Shown here piece after piece: positions 9,053 to 16,725 of a DNA stretch of 21,201 nucleotides. Numbering within the stretch: the stretch's first letter is position 1; each line of letters begins with the position of its first letter. A model generated the notes under the pieces. That model was not told the origin of the DNA. It searched no databases and saw nothing but the letters and a program-made list of their open reading frames with translations. This stretch comes from JAOUEA01 sp046732015 (GTDB lineage Bacteria; Actinomycetota; UBA4738; HRBIN12): the NCBI GenBank assembly GCA_046732015.1, contig JBKPMF010000038.1, positions 1-21,201 of the forward strand, written 5' to 3'. Both the position numbers and the translations under genes were made by a program.

Positions 9053-10056
9053 GGCGCCAACCTTAGCTGCGGGTCGGCGCCGATGTCGAGCACCGTGCGC
9101 TCTCCGGCCTTCCACCGCGCCGTCCCCACGCACGCCACCATCGCCGCGTTGTCAGTGCACAGGGGCAACGACGGGCTGAGCACACGGATGCCTTCACGTT
9201 CGCCGGCCTCGGCCAACCGCACGCGCAGACGCGAGTTGGCGACCACGCCACCACCCATCAACACGGTCGGCGCACCCACGTCCTTGGCGGCGGCCATCGC
9301 CTTCGACACCTGCACGTCGACGATCGCCTCCTGGAAGCTCGCGGCGAGATCGGGCAGATCCAGGTCGTGGCCGGCAGCCCGCTCCCGTTGCACGAATCGG
9401 AGCACCGCCGTCTTGAGTCCGCTCATCGAGAAGTCGTAGTCGCCGGAATCCTCCATCGCCCGCGGGAAGTGGATCGCGTTCGGATCACCGTCGGTCGCCA
9501 TCGCATCGAGCGCCGGACCTCCGGGGAACCCGAGTCCCAGCAGCCGCGCCACCTTGTCGAAGGCCTCGCCCGCGGCATCGTCGAGGGTCTGGCCCAGCAC
9601 CTCGTGGTGCAACATCGTCGGCACGTGCACCAGCATCGTGTGTCCGCCGGAGACGATGAGCGCCACGTACGGCGGCTCGGGGGTTCCGTGCTCCAGGAAG
9701 TTCGCCCAATAGTGCGCCTCGAGGTGATTGACCCCGACCAGGTCGGCCCCGGTGGCGAGGGCCACGCCCTTGGCCGCCGCCATGCCCACCAGCAGGGCTC
9801 CCACCAGGCCGGGACCCACGGTGACCGCGACCGCATCGATGTCCCCGAACCCGATCTCGGCCTCGGCCAGCGCCTCCTCCATCAGCGGGTTCAGCGCTTC
9901 GACGTGGGCGCGCGCCGCCACCTCCGGCACCACACCACCGAAGCGTTCGTGCAGGTGGACCTGGGAGGCGATCAGGTTGGCGCGCAGCGTGAATCCGTCC
10001 TCCACCACGGCGACGGCGGTTTCGTCGCAGGAGGTCTCGATACCCAGGGTGATCAC
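9049..10056 (-). CDS. tsaD: tRNA N6-adenosine threonylcarbamoyltransferase TsaD
   Basis: A 335-residue ASKHA-fold enzyme that transfers the threonylcarbamoyl group to A37 of ANN-decoding tRNAs, working with TsaB and TsaE. It opens with ITLGIETSCDETAVAVV. The metal-binding pair H111 and H115 lies in VNHLEAHYW at the same numbers as in E. coli. GGHTMLV, GEAFDKVARLLGLGFPGGP and the late MGGGVVANSRLR nucleotide-binding segment follow in order. The GTG start at 10056 overlaps the rimI stop as GTGA. Its own stop overlaps the galE-like start in the same way. The usual actinobacterial set tsaE-tsaB-rimI-tsaD is intact here. Confidence 0.97.
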   Translation of the reverse strand: MITLGIETSCDETAVAVVEDGFTLRANLIASQVHLHERFGGVVPEVAARAHVEALNPLMEEALAEAEIGFGDIDAVAVTVGPGLVGALLVGMAAAKGVALATGADLVGVNHLEAHYWANFLEHGTPEPPYVALIVSGGHTMLVHVPTMLHHEVLGQTLDDAAGEAFDKVARLLGLGFPGGPALDAMATDGDPNAIHFPRAMEDSGDYDFSMSGLKTAVLRFVQRERAAGHDLDLPDLAASFQEAIVDVQVSKAMAAAKDVGAPTVLMGGGVVANSRLRVRLAEAGEREGIRVLSPSLPLCTDNAAMVACVGTARWKAGERTVLDIGADPQLRLAP

Positions 10057-10547
10057 GAGGGGCGCACCGTCTCCGGCAACTCGGCCACGATCGAGGCCAA
10101 CCGCCGGCCGTAGTCCGGCGTCCTGACGTCGTCGGTCCACATGATCAAGGCGTCCTCGTTGAGCTCCTGGTAGTAGTTGCGCCGGATCCCGACCGGATGG
10201 AAGCCGTAGCGCCCGTAGAGCCGCTGGGCGCCCCAGTTGGTGACACGGACCTCGAGGCTCACGGCGCGAGCCCCGAGTTCGATCGACTGGACCATCAACT
10301 CGTGGAGCACCCGTGTCCCGATCTTGTGCCGGTGCATCTGCGGGTCGACGGCGATGTTCGTGACGTGGGCCTCGTCGCCGTAGCAGATCAGGCCGCCGTA
10401 GCCGACCACGGTCTTGTCGATCCGCGCCACGAGGTAGCACCGGTTGTTGGGCTCGGTCATCTCGGCGACGAAGAGGTTCGGGCTCCAAGGACGGGCATAG
10501 ACCTGCCGCTCGATCGCCATGACGCCACGCAGATGGCGCCGACGCAT
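10053..10547 (-). CDS. rimI: Ribosomal protein S18-alanine N-acetyltransferase RimI
   Basis: A 164-residue GNAT acetyltransferase that modifies the N-terminal alanine of S18. HVTNIAVDP (61-69) is beta-4, followed by the acetyl-CoA pyrophosphate loop, then LEVRVTNWGAQRLYGRYGF (98-116) with E99 and Y111/Y114 in the catalytic area. The ATG at 10547 is chosen because GAGGTGA lies five bases upstream. The loop reads QMHRHKIGTRVL where the family normally has (Q/R)xxGxG, so the first motif glycine is lysine and the leading Gln/Arg is histidine. The downstream tail (PDYGRRLASIVAEL) is longer than in E. coli. Position between tsaB and tsaD is the standard actinobacterial context. Confidence 0.92.
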   Translation of the reverse strand: MRRRHLRGVMAIERQVYARPWSPNLFVAEMTEPNNRCYLVARIDKTVVGYGGLICYGDEAHVTNIAVDPQMHRHKIGTRVLHELMVQSIELGARAVSLEVRVTNWGAQRLYGRYGFHPVGIRRNYYQELNEDALIMWTDDVRTPDYGRRLASIVAELPETVRPS

Positions 10548-10552
10548 GCGGC

Positions 10553-10559
10553 TCACCTC
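10553..10559 (-). promoter_or_regulatory. Ribosome binding site deciding the rimI start
   Basis: GAGGTGA overlaps the tsaB stop (TGA at 10560-10558) and ends five bases before the rimI ATG at 10547. Ribosomes ending tsaB would sit on it, so translation is probably coupled. Confidence 0.65.
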
Positions 10560-11265
10560 AACCCGTGGCGCCCCTGGCTCGCTGATCCCACGCGATCTCA
10601 GCATCGGACTTCCTCAGGTAGACCGGGACCACGTCGTAGAGACGATCGTGCTCCTCCCGGAGGAACCGGGGAACGGCGAGTTCGACCAGGGACGCCGCCT
10701 CCGGATGGGCGACGACGGCCGAGGCGATCTCGATCTGGCTTCCGAGCTCTTCCAGTCCATGTCGATACAGCATCGCACCGTTGCCCACCGCCAACACCTC
10801 TCCACCGAGCGCTTCGAGTTCGGCGACGAGGCGGTCGGGGGTGATGACGACCTGTTCGGTCTCGCGGACGACCCCGCCGGGTACCGATCGGTACACCGCG
10901 AAGAAGACCTCGCCGCGTCGCCCGTCGATCACCGCCGCGATCCGCTTGTGCGAGGTACGGACCGCGTAGGCGAGGGCGTCGAGGCTGGTGATCCCGACGA
11001 TCGGCACGTGCAGGACCTGTGCCAGGGTCTTCGCGGTTTCGACCCCGACCCTCAGACCGGTGAACAGCCCCGGCCCGATCCCCACGGCGATCCCGCCGAC
11101 CCTCGCCAGATCCAGATCGGTCCAGCGCAGGAGCTGGTCCAGCGCCGGTGCGACGACTTCCTGTCTGGCCCGGCCGGCGATCGAGACCTTGGCGAGGATC
11201 TCGGTCTCGGTGCCGAGTGCGATGCTCGTCTGCGGCGTGGAGGTCTCGATCCCCAGGACGATCAC
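10558..11265 (-). CDS. tsaB: tRNA threonylcarbamoyladenosine biosynthesis protein TsaB
   Basis: A 235-residue ASKHA-fold partner of TsaD, needed in bacteria to form the TsaB-TsaD core of the t6A complex. It begins IVLGIETSTPQTSIALG and has GGIAVGIGPGLFTGLRVGVETAKTLA, the TsaB helix for dimerisation with TsaD, then ITSLDALAYA and AAVIDGRRGEVFFAVY, all typical. The HxxxH metal site of TsaD is absent, as expected. The GTG start at 11265 overlaps the tsaE stop as GTGA and has GGAGG eight bases upstream. It is followed by rimI after ten bases. Confidence 0.96.
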   Translation of the reverse strand: MIVLGIETSTPQTSIALGTETEILAKVSIAGRARQEVVAPALDQLLRWTDLDLARVGGIAVGIGPGLFTGLRVGVETAKTLAQVLHVPIVGITSLDALAYAVRTSHKRIAAVIDGRRGEVFFAVYRSVPGGVVRETEQVVITPDRLVAELEALGGEVLAVGNGAMLYRHGLEELGSQIEIASAVVAHPEAASLVELAVPRFLREEHDRLYDVVPVYLRKSDAEIAWDQRARGATG

Positions 11266-11753
11266 GACGCCAGCCTCCACGGGGCAACGGCTACCTCGAG
11301 CGCACCCCATCGCTCCTGCCACGAGGCACCGAGCGCGGAGACGCGGAGCCGGCGCACGTCCGAGAGGAGATCTTCGGTGGTGAGCTCGACGCGGAGCCGC
11401 TCGTCGGGCAGCAGGTCCTCCACGGCGTCGCCCCACTCGACGAGGAGCACGCCTTCACCGTCACCGAGCTCGTCCAGCCCGAGGTCCACGACGTCCTGCA
11501 CCCGTTCCAGCCGGTAGACGTCGACGTGCGCGATGTCGAGGATGCCCCGGTATTCCTTCACCAGCGTGAACGTGGGCGACGACACCTGGTCCTCGATGCC
11601 GAGCCCGCGCGCCACGCCCTGCACGAAGGTGGTCTTGCCGGCCCCCAGCTCACCCGTCAGCACGACGGCGTCGCGGGCGCGCAACGACGCCGACATCGCC
11701 TCTCCCACCTCGCGGGTCTCCTCGGCCGTCCGCGCCCGGAGCTCCAACAGCAC
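11262..11753 (-). CDS. tsaE: t6A biosynthesis ATPase TsaE
   Basis: A 163-residue P-loop ATPase that resets the TsaB-TsaD complex during t6A synthesis. The Walker A motif is GELGAGKTT (34-42). SSPTFTLVKEY and IAHVDVYRLE follow, then LVEWGDAVEDLLP, the usual TsaE order. The GTG start at 11753 abuts the uracil-DNA glycosylase stop (TGA GTG, no gap), and its stop overlaps tsaB as GTGA. The start lacks a clear Shine-Dalgarno sequence, so it probably relies on coupling to the upstream gene. The C-terminus after the core is slightly longer than in E. coli, common in actinomycetotes. Confidence 0.96.
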   Translation of the reverse strand: MLLELRARTAEETREVGEAMSASLRARDAVVLTGELGAGKTTFVQGVARGLGIEDQVSSPTFTLVKEYRGILDIAHVDVYRLERVQDVVDLGLDELGDGEGVLLVEWGDAVEDLLPDERLRVELTTEDLLSDVRRLRVSALGASWQERWGALEVAVAPWRLAS

Positions 11754-12482
11754 TCAGAACAGCTCCAACTGGTCGTCGGACGGCTCGGGAACCACGATGC
11801 GGTCGGTGACCCCGGGCGCCGACGCCGTCGCCGTCGCCTCGGGGACCGCGGTGGCGAGTTCTGGGGTCACCGGTTCGCGGGCGGCGCTCGTGGGTAGCTC
11901 AGCCGCCTCTCTCCGGCCCCGGTCGTCGAGCGTCGATCGGACCAAGGCGAAGTCGTCCTTGAGCAGCTGGAACTGTCGCGACTTCTCGCCGCCGCCGTGC
12001 AGGATCGCCGCCGGATGGAACGTGGGGATCACCGTGCGGCCGTGCCAGTCGTGCACCTGACCCCGCAGCCTCGTGATGCCGGTCGACGTATTGAGCACGA
12101 ACTTGGTGGCGAAGTTGCCCAGCGTCACCACCACCCGTGGCTGGATCAACGAGATCTGCTCGACGAGCCACGGCGTGCACGCCTCGATCTCGTCGGGCTG
12201 CGGATCGCGGTTGCCGGGCGGACGGCACTTCACGATGTTCGCGATGTAGACCTCGGAGCGCTCCAGCCCGATGCCTTGGAGCATCTTCGTCAGCAGCTGC
12301 CCCGCCGCGCCCACGAAGGGCTCCCCTTGCTTGTCCTCGTGGAAGCCCGGCCCCTCCCCGATGAACAGCAGGTCGGCGTCGGGAGCACCGACGCCGTAAA
12401 CCACCTGCGTCCGGCCCTCGGCCAGCCGGCACTTCGTGCACGACGATGCTTCGGCGGCGGCCTGCTCGAGGGTTCTGGTCAT
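11754..12482 (-). CDS. Family 4 uracil-DNA glycosylase with C-terminal clamp-type motif
   Basis: A 242-residue iron-sulfur uracil-DNA glycosylase that removes uracil from DNA to start base excision repair. The four cluster cysteines are C15, C18, C86 and C102. The active-site motif GEGPGFHEDKQGEPFVG begins at 42, the same form as Thermus family 4 enzymes, and the second motif HPAA has H156. The catalytic core ends near residue 185. A low-complexity Ala/Pro/Glu-rich linker of about 50 residues then leads to the extreme C-terminus DDQLELF, which matches the QLxLF sliding-clamp binding consensus. The ATG at 12482 overlaps the hydrolase stop as ATGA. A DNA repair gene here, inside a cell-wall and tRNA-modification run, is unusual in the gene orders I know. 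Confidence 0.93.
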   Translation of the reverse strand: MTRTLEQAAAEASSCTKCRLAEGRTQVVYGVGAPDADLLFIGEGPGFHEDKQGEPFVGAAGQLLTKMLQGIGLERSEVYIANIVKCRPPGNRDPQPDEIEACTPWLVEQISLIQPRVVVTLGNFATKFVLNTSTGITRLRGQVHDWHGRTVIPTFHPAAILHGGGEKSRQFQLLKDDFALVRSTLDDRGRREAAELPTSAAREPVTPELATAVPEATATASAPGVTDRIVVPEPSDDQLELF

Positions 12483-13528
12483 GCGCGCGGCTCCTTGGAT
12501 CTGGACCGTCGCTTCGGGTTCGGCGGCATCAGGAGTCTGCGGCTGAAGGCCCGGATCTCGCGATCGAGCTCCACCGGGCGCTCCATCATGGCGACGTGGC
12601 CGGCGCCTTCCAGGACCACCAGCGAGGCATCGGGGAGCTCGCCCGCCAGCGCCACCGAGGCTGCCGGTGGGGTGATGCGATCGTGCTGGCCCACCACCAC
12701 GAGCGTGGGCACGGTGACGCGAGGCAGGGCGTATCGCAGATCCATCTCCATCAGTCCCGACAGCCCGTCGGTCCACACCTGCGAGGACGCGCGCTCCGAG
12801 AGGTTCCCGACGTGTTCGACCAGATGAGCGGGAGCGTCGGGACCGAACTGCGTGAGCCTGATCGCGGTTCCCCGAAGGTCGCCGGGGCTCGCGAACACGG
12901 CCTTGCGGAGACGGTCGACGCGCTCGGCCGTCACACCGAGGCCCAGCCGTGGACGGAGCAGGCTCGAGACCGACCCCAGGGCGGCGCGAACCAGGTCGGT
13001 CGACGAGCAGCCCACCAGGACCAGCCCGGCGATCCGCGGACCGAACAGCTCAGGTCGTTGCTCAGCGAGCGCGATCGCAGCCATGCCGCCCATGCTATGG
13101 CCGACGACGACCGCGGGCCGGTCAGGGGCGACCACGTCCAGCACCGCGCCGATGTCGCGGCCCAGGGCTCGCAGCGACAGGTTCCCGTGCGCAGGCGGAC
13201 CACTCCGGCCATGTCCCCGCTGATCCATCACCACGCACCGGAAGTCCGCCGACAGATCGACCCACTGCTCGTGCCAGGTGGTCATGTCAAGGCTGAACCC
13301 GTGGACGAACAGGATCACCGGCGCCTCACGGTCGCCCGATGCACGCGCCGCGATCTTCGACCCGTCGAAGGACTCGATCATGCCCAGGTCGTCGGGCGGC
13401 AGGTCCCACAGGTGGGCTTCGAGGTCGTGCTCGTTCCTCCTCCGGACGATCGTGCGTCCCACGGCGCCCGCCGCGACGGCGCCGGCCGCGATCCCGGCGC
13501 CGATCACCGCGGCGCGCTTGCGCGTCAC
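12479..13528 (-). CDS. Alpha/beta hydrolase with N-terminal hydrophobic segment
   Basis: A 349-residue alpha/beta hydrolase. The nucleophile elbow VVVGHSMGGMAA gives S145. D283 lies in VVGQHDRITPP and H311 in EGAGHVAMMERP, completing the triad. The oxyanion strand ILFVHGFSLD and MDQRGHGRSG (101-110) are typical. Residues 5-24 form an Ala/Gly-rich hydrophobic stretch after a basic start (MTRKR), so the protein may be membrane-anchored or exported; the C-terminus is strongly basic (PKRRSRSKEPRA). GTG at 13528 overlaps the alr stop as GTGA. A hydrolase in this place beside alr and tsaE is common in Streptomyces-type gene orders, but the substrate is unknown. Confidence 0.88.
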   Translation of the reverse strand: MTRKRAAVIGAGIAAGAVAAGAVGRTIVRRRNEHDLEAHLWDLPPDDLGMIESFDGSKIAARASGDREAPVILFVHGFSLDMTTWHEQWVDLSADFRCVVMDQRGHGRSGPPAHGNLSLRALGRDIGAVLDVVAPDRPAVVVGHSMGGMAAIALAEQRPELFGPRIAGLVLVGCSSTDLVRAALGSVSSLLRPRLGLGVTAERVDRLRKAVFASPGDLRGTAIRLTQFGPDAPAHLVEHVGNLSERASSQVWTDGLSGLMEMDLRYALPRVTVPTLVVVGQHDRITPPAASVALAGELPDASLVVLEGAGHVAMMERPVELDREIRAFSRRLLMPPNPKRRSRSKEPRA

Positions 13529-14646
13529 GATCGTGCCCCCAGGTAACGCCGCGGCACCCTGGCTCCGACACGCGTCACGATCTCGTAGCCGATCGAACCC
13601 GCGAGCGGGCCGAGCTCGTTCGCGGAGATGACCTCTTCGCCCTGGGCGCCCAGCAGCACGACGGGGTCGCCCGATTGTGGGGCGTGGTCACCGCAGTCGG
13701 CCATCAGTTGGTCCATCGTCACGCTCCCCGCCACCCGGCACCGTCGTCCCCCGATCAGGACATCGGCACGGGAGGACAGCGCGCGAGGATACCCATCGGC
13801 GTAGCCCACCGGCACCGTGGCCACCCACGCGTCACGTTCGAGCTCGTAGCGATGGCCGTAACTGACCCGCTCGCCGGCGCTGAGCCGCTTCGCCATAGTC
13901 ACCGTGGAACGCCAGGTCATCGCCGGGCGCAGCTCGAGCTCGGCGCCCACCCCCGGAGCCGGTTCCACGCCGTAGATCCCGATCCCGGTGCGCACCAGGT
14001 CCAGTTGCGCTTCCGGATACAGGATCGAACCGGCGGTGTTCGCGGCGTGGAGCATGCCCGGTTCGTGGCCGGCCGCCCGAGCCGTCGTGACCGCCTCCTG
14101 GAAGCGATCGAGCTGATCCTTCGTGGTGACGGCGTCGTCCTCCGACCTCGCGAGATGGGTCCACAGCGCATCCAAAGCGAACCCGCGATCGCGGACGCTG
14201 CCGAGGAAGCCGGTTAGCTCCTCCGGGGGCCACACGCCGACGCGATGCATGCCGGTGTCGATCTTCACGTGGACGCCGACCCGCGCGCCCCCGGCGGCGT
14301 CGTGCAGCCGGTGCAGCCCGGCGCGGGTGTAGAGAGACGGCGTCAAGTGCGCGTCCAGGGCGGCCCGTTCGGTACCCGCCGGGAACTCCGAGAGCACCAG
14401 GATCGGCGCATCGATCCCGGCGGCCCGCAGGGCGAGGCCCTCCTCGACCAACGCGACGCCGAGCCAGGCCGCGCCGCCTTCGAGGGCGGCGCTCGCCACC
14501 GGTACCGCGCCGTGCCCGTAGCCGTCGGCCTTCACCACGGCCATGAGATCGGTCCCCTGGGGTCGGAGCGCTCCCACGTTGTGCTCGATCGCGTCGAGAT
14601 CGACCTCGACCCACGTGCCTCGGCCCGGCTCCGGCGCGTCGCTCAT
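13525..14646 (-). CDS. alr: Alanine racemase
   Basis: A 373-residue PLP enzyme that interconverts L- and D-alanine for peptidoglycan. The cofactor lysine K39 lies in MAVVKADGYGHGA. The second catalytic base Y263 lies in RVSYGHRYELERD. The substrate-side segment VHVKIDTGMHRVGV and the late GSVTMDQLM are present. The ATG at 14646 overlaps the nnr stop as ATGA; its own stop overlaps the hydrolase start as GTGA. The N-terminal TIM-barrel and C-terminal beta domain are both full length. Next to nnr and acpS it sits in the classic actinobacterial cluster. Confidence 0.97.
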   Translation of the reverse strand: MSDAPEPGRGTWVEVDLDAIEHNVGALRPQGTDLMAVVKADGYGHGAVPVASAALEGGAAWLGVALVEEGLALRAAGIDAPILVLSEFPAGTERAALDAHLTPSLYTRAGLHRLHDAAGGARVGVHVKIDTGMHRVGVWPPEELTGFLGSVRDRGFALDALWTHLARSEDDAVTTKDQLDRFQEAVTTARAAGHEPGMLHAANTAGSILYPEAQLDLVRTGIGIYGVEPAPGVGAELELRPAMTWRSTVTMAKRLSAGERVSYGHRYELERDAWVATVPVGYADGYPRALSSRADVLIGGRRCRVAGSVTMDQLMADCGDHAPQSGDPVVLLGAQGEEVISANELGPLAGSIGYEIVTRVGARVPRRYLGARS

Positions 14647-16172
14647 GCGTCGAGCACCGCGCGCACCGCGTCCGGGACCCGGTCGACGAGATCGCCGGCC
14701 AGCGTGCCCTCACCCGTGTCCTGGCCCGCGAGCATCCCGGCCACCCCGTGGAGATACGCGCCGACGGCGGCCGCTTCGGCGGGCTCGAGCCCGCGCGCCA
14801 GGAGTCCGCCGATCATGCCGGTCAGCACATCGCCGGAACCCGCGGTGGCCAGCACAGCACCGCCCGTGGGGTTGATGGTCGCTCGGCCGGACGGTTCGGC
14901 GACGATCGTACGCGTGCCTTTCAACAGGGCGATCGCCTTGGCTGAGGCGGCCAGATCGCGTACGGCAGCCAGACGATCGCTCCCCAGTGCCCGAGCGTCC
15001 AGGCCGGTCAGCCGTCCGAACTCTCCCTCGTGGGGCGTCATCACGAGTTCGGCCTTCCGGTCGGCGGCGTCGGCGGCCCGGCCCGTGAAGGCGTTGAGCC
15101 CGTCCGCATCGAGCACCACCGGTACCGGGCTGGCCCGGACGAGGTCGCGCACGAAACCGGCCGTCTCCTCGTCGCGCGTGAGGCCCGGACCGATCGCCAG
15201 CGAGTCCGCCCGCTCGAGCGACTCGAGCACCGTGGAGAGCCCTCCGGCCGCCACCGTCCCGGAGGACGTCTCGGCGAGCGGCGCGAACACGGATTCGACG
15301 CTGGAAGCCTGCACCACCGGCAGGATCGACGTGGGAACGGCCACCACGACCAGCCCCGCACCGATCCGGGCGGCGGCCCGGGCGATCAGGGCAGGAGCGC
15401 CGGTCATCGCGCGCGAACCCGCGACCACCACCACCACGCCCGACGCTCGCTTGTGCGTGTCGGCGGCTCGCGATGGCAGGGACGCGGCGACATCGCCCGG
15501 TTCGACCAGGAAGGTCGTCGGGTCCATCGCCCCGTCGGTGAAGCCGATGTCGACCACCCGCACGGCACCTGCGTGTTCAGCGCCGGGCAGGAGCACGACG
15601 CCCACCTTGGCGGCCCCGAAGGTCACCGTCAGATCGGCCTGCACGGCGTCACCGTCAACCGCGCCCGTCAGGCCGTCGACCCCCGAGGGGATGTCGACGG
15701 CGATCACGGGCGCCGCACCGGCGTTCACGCCTTCGATCGCCGCGGCCCACTCGTCCTCGGGCACGCCGCGGAAGCCGGTTCCGAAGATCGCGTCGATCAC
15801 GACGTCGGCACGCGTCAGTTCGGCGGCGAGGCCGGCTGGGCTGAAGGTTCGTCCGGTCAGTCCCTGCTCGCCGAGGCGTCCGGCGTTGCGGGCGGCCGGT
15901 TCCCGGAGTTCGTCCAGCGCCTCCACCGCGATGACGCTCACGCGCATGCCTCGGCGTGCCAGGTGCCGCGCCGCGACCAGTCCGTCGCCGCCGTTGTTGC
16001 CTTTGCCGCACACCACCACCGCGCGGCGCCCGTACACCCCACCGCACCGATCGATCGCGGCCTGCGCCACGGCGCCACCGGCGCGCTCCATCAGGACCTC
16101 GGCGGGTGTGCCCGCCGCCTGCGTCGCCCGGTCCAGGTCGTTCGACTGCTGCGGGGTGAGGACCGGCTTCAC
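14643..16172 (-). CDS. nnr: Bifunctional NAD(P)H-hydrate epimerase / ADP-dependent hydrate dehydratase
   Basis: A 509-residue two-domain repair enzyme. The N-terminal epimerase (about 1-215) has VCGKGNNGGDGLVAARHL (56-64 core) and VDIPSGVDG. The C-terminal ribokinase-like dehydratase (about 225-509) has MTPHEGEFGRL with H381 and TAGSGDVLTGMIGGLLA with D448. Together they interconvert the R and S epimers of hydrated NAD(P)H and dehydrate the S form back to NAD(P)H using ADP (the bacterial type). The GTG start at 16172 overlaps the acpS stop as GTGA. Both domains are intact and of normal length. Confidence 0.96.
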   Translation of the reverse strand: MKPVLTPQQSNDLDRATQAAGTPAEVLMERAGGAVAQAAIDRCGGVYGRRAVVVCGKGNNGGDGLVAARHLARRGMRVSVIAVEALDELREPAARNAGRLGEQGLTGRTFSPAGLAAELTRADVVIDAIFGTGFRGVPEDEWAAAIEGVNAGAAPVIAVDIPSGVDGLTGAVDGDAVQADLTVTFGAAKVGVVLLPGAEHAGAVRVVDIGFTDGAMDPTTFLVEPGDVAASLPSRAADTHKRASGVVVVVAGSRAMTGAPALIARAAARIGAGLVVVAVPTSILPVVQASSVESVFAPLAETSSGTVAAGGLSTVLESLERADSLAIGPGLTRDEETAGFVRDLVRASPVPVVLDADGLNAFTGRAADAADRKAELVMTPHEGEFGRLTGLDARALGSDRLAAVRDLAASAKAIALLKGTRTIVAEPSGRATINPTGGAVLATAGSGDVLTGMIGGLLARGLEPAEAAAVGAYLHGVAGMLAGQDTGEGTLAGDLVDRVPDAVRAVLDA

Positions 16173-16552
16173 GACGTCTCCTCGTGCACCGCGATCGCGA
16201 AGGCCACCGCGTTCGTCTTCTCGTGGGTGAACGTGACCATCACGCGGGTGATGCCCTGGGCGTCGGCACGATGCTTCGCGTTGCCGGTGAGCGCGATGCT
16301 GGGCGCCCCACTGGGGTGGCGCGCCACGCTGATGTCCTGCCAGCCCCGCCCTCGGTAGCCTCCGAGCGCCTTGATCGTGGCCTCCCGTGCCGCGAACCGT
16401 CCGGCGAAGGATTCCGCCGGGCGCGCCTTCGAGTCGCAGTAGGCGATCTCCTCCGGGGTGAACACGCGCTGGCGCATGGTGGGATGCCGGGCGAGCGCTC
16501 GCTCCATGCGGGCGATCTCACAGATGTCGACGCCGAGCCCGACGATCTCCAC
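16169..16552 (-). CDS. acpS: Holo-[acyl-carrier-protein] synthase
   Basis: A 127-residue phosphopantetheinyl transferase of the AcpS type, which loads the 4'-phosphopantetheine arm of CoA onto acyl carrier protein for fatty acid synthesis. Magnesium ligands D9 (GLGVDICEI) and E57 (GRFAAREATIKAL) are present, with K61 nearby. The start is GTG at 16552; no Shine-Dalgarno is present, but a TAAGCT hexamer lies six bases upstream, as in leaderless genes. It heads the long run of overlapping genes that continues through nnr and alr. Confidence 0.95.
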   Translation of the reverse strand: MEIVGLGVDICEIARMERALARHPTMRQRVFTPEEIAYCDSKARPAESFAGRFAAREATIKALGGYRGRGWQDISVARHPSGAPSIALTGNAKHRADAQGITRVMVTFTHEKTNAVAFAIAVHEETS

Positions 16553-16558
16553 GCACCA

Positions 16559-16564
16559 AGCTTA
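16559..16564 (-). promoter_or_regulatory. Candidate -10 of the acpS-led operon, leaderless spacing
   Basis: TAAGCT fits TANNNT and ends six bases before the acpS GTG, where transcription would begin at or next to the start codon. The 68-base gap between the microprotein stop (16621) and acpS also holds a 6-base hairpin CGCAGC/GCTGCG without a T run. No convincing -35 is seen. Confidence 0.35.
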
Positions 16565-16620
16565 GAGGCATCGGGTCGCAGCGCGGCTGCTGCGAAGAAG
16601 CGCTGGTACCGGCGAGGCCG

Positions 16621-16716
16621 CTACTTCATGCGGACCAGCACGACCACGGCTCCGATCGCGATGGCCACCATGATCCCCATCCCGATCAGGATGAAGAGTC
16701 CTCCTGCAGCGAGCAT
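16621..16716 (-). CDS. 31-residue single-span membrane microprotein downstream of glmS
   Basis: A short open frame, easily missed: MLAAGGLFILIGMGIMVAIA begins it, a hydrophobic run continues to about residue 28, and it ends R-M-K then TAG. The whole protein is one predicted membrane helix with a basic C-terminal end, so the C-terminus probably stays cytoplasmic. The start is supported by AAGGTG five bases upstream of the ATG; that site includes the final bases of the glmS stop (TAA), and the ATG is only nine bases beyond the glmS gene, so coupling is likely. It resembles no named family that I recognise. It could be a regulator or stabiliser of a membrane complex, or a spurious frame; homologue conservation would decide. 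Confidence 0.55.
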   Translation of the reverse strand: MLAAGGLFILIGMGIMVAIAIGAVVVLVRMK

Positions 16717-16725
16717 GGCTGCACC

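Noticed and set aside
14245..16230. A 661-codon + strand open frame opposite alr, nnr and acpS
   Set aside because: Low-complexity Ser/Pro/Thr/Ala-rich translation, antisense to three genes with intact catalytic motifs.
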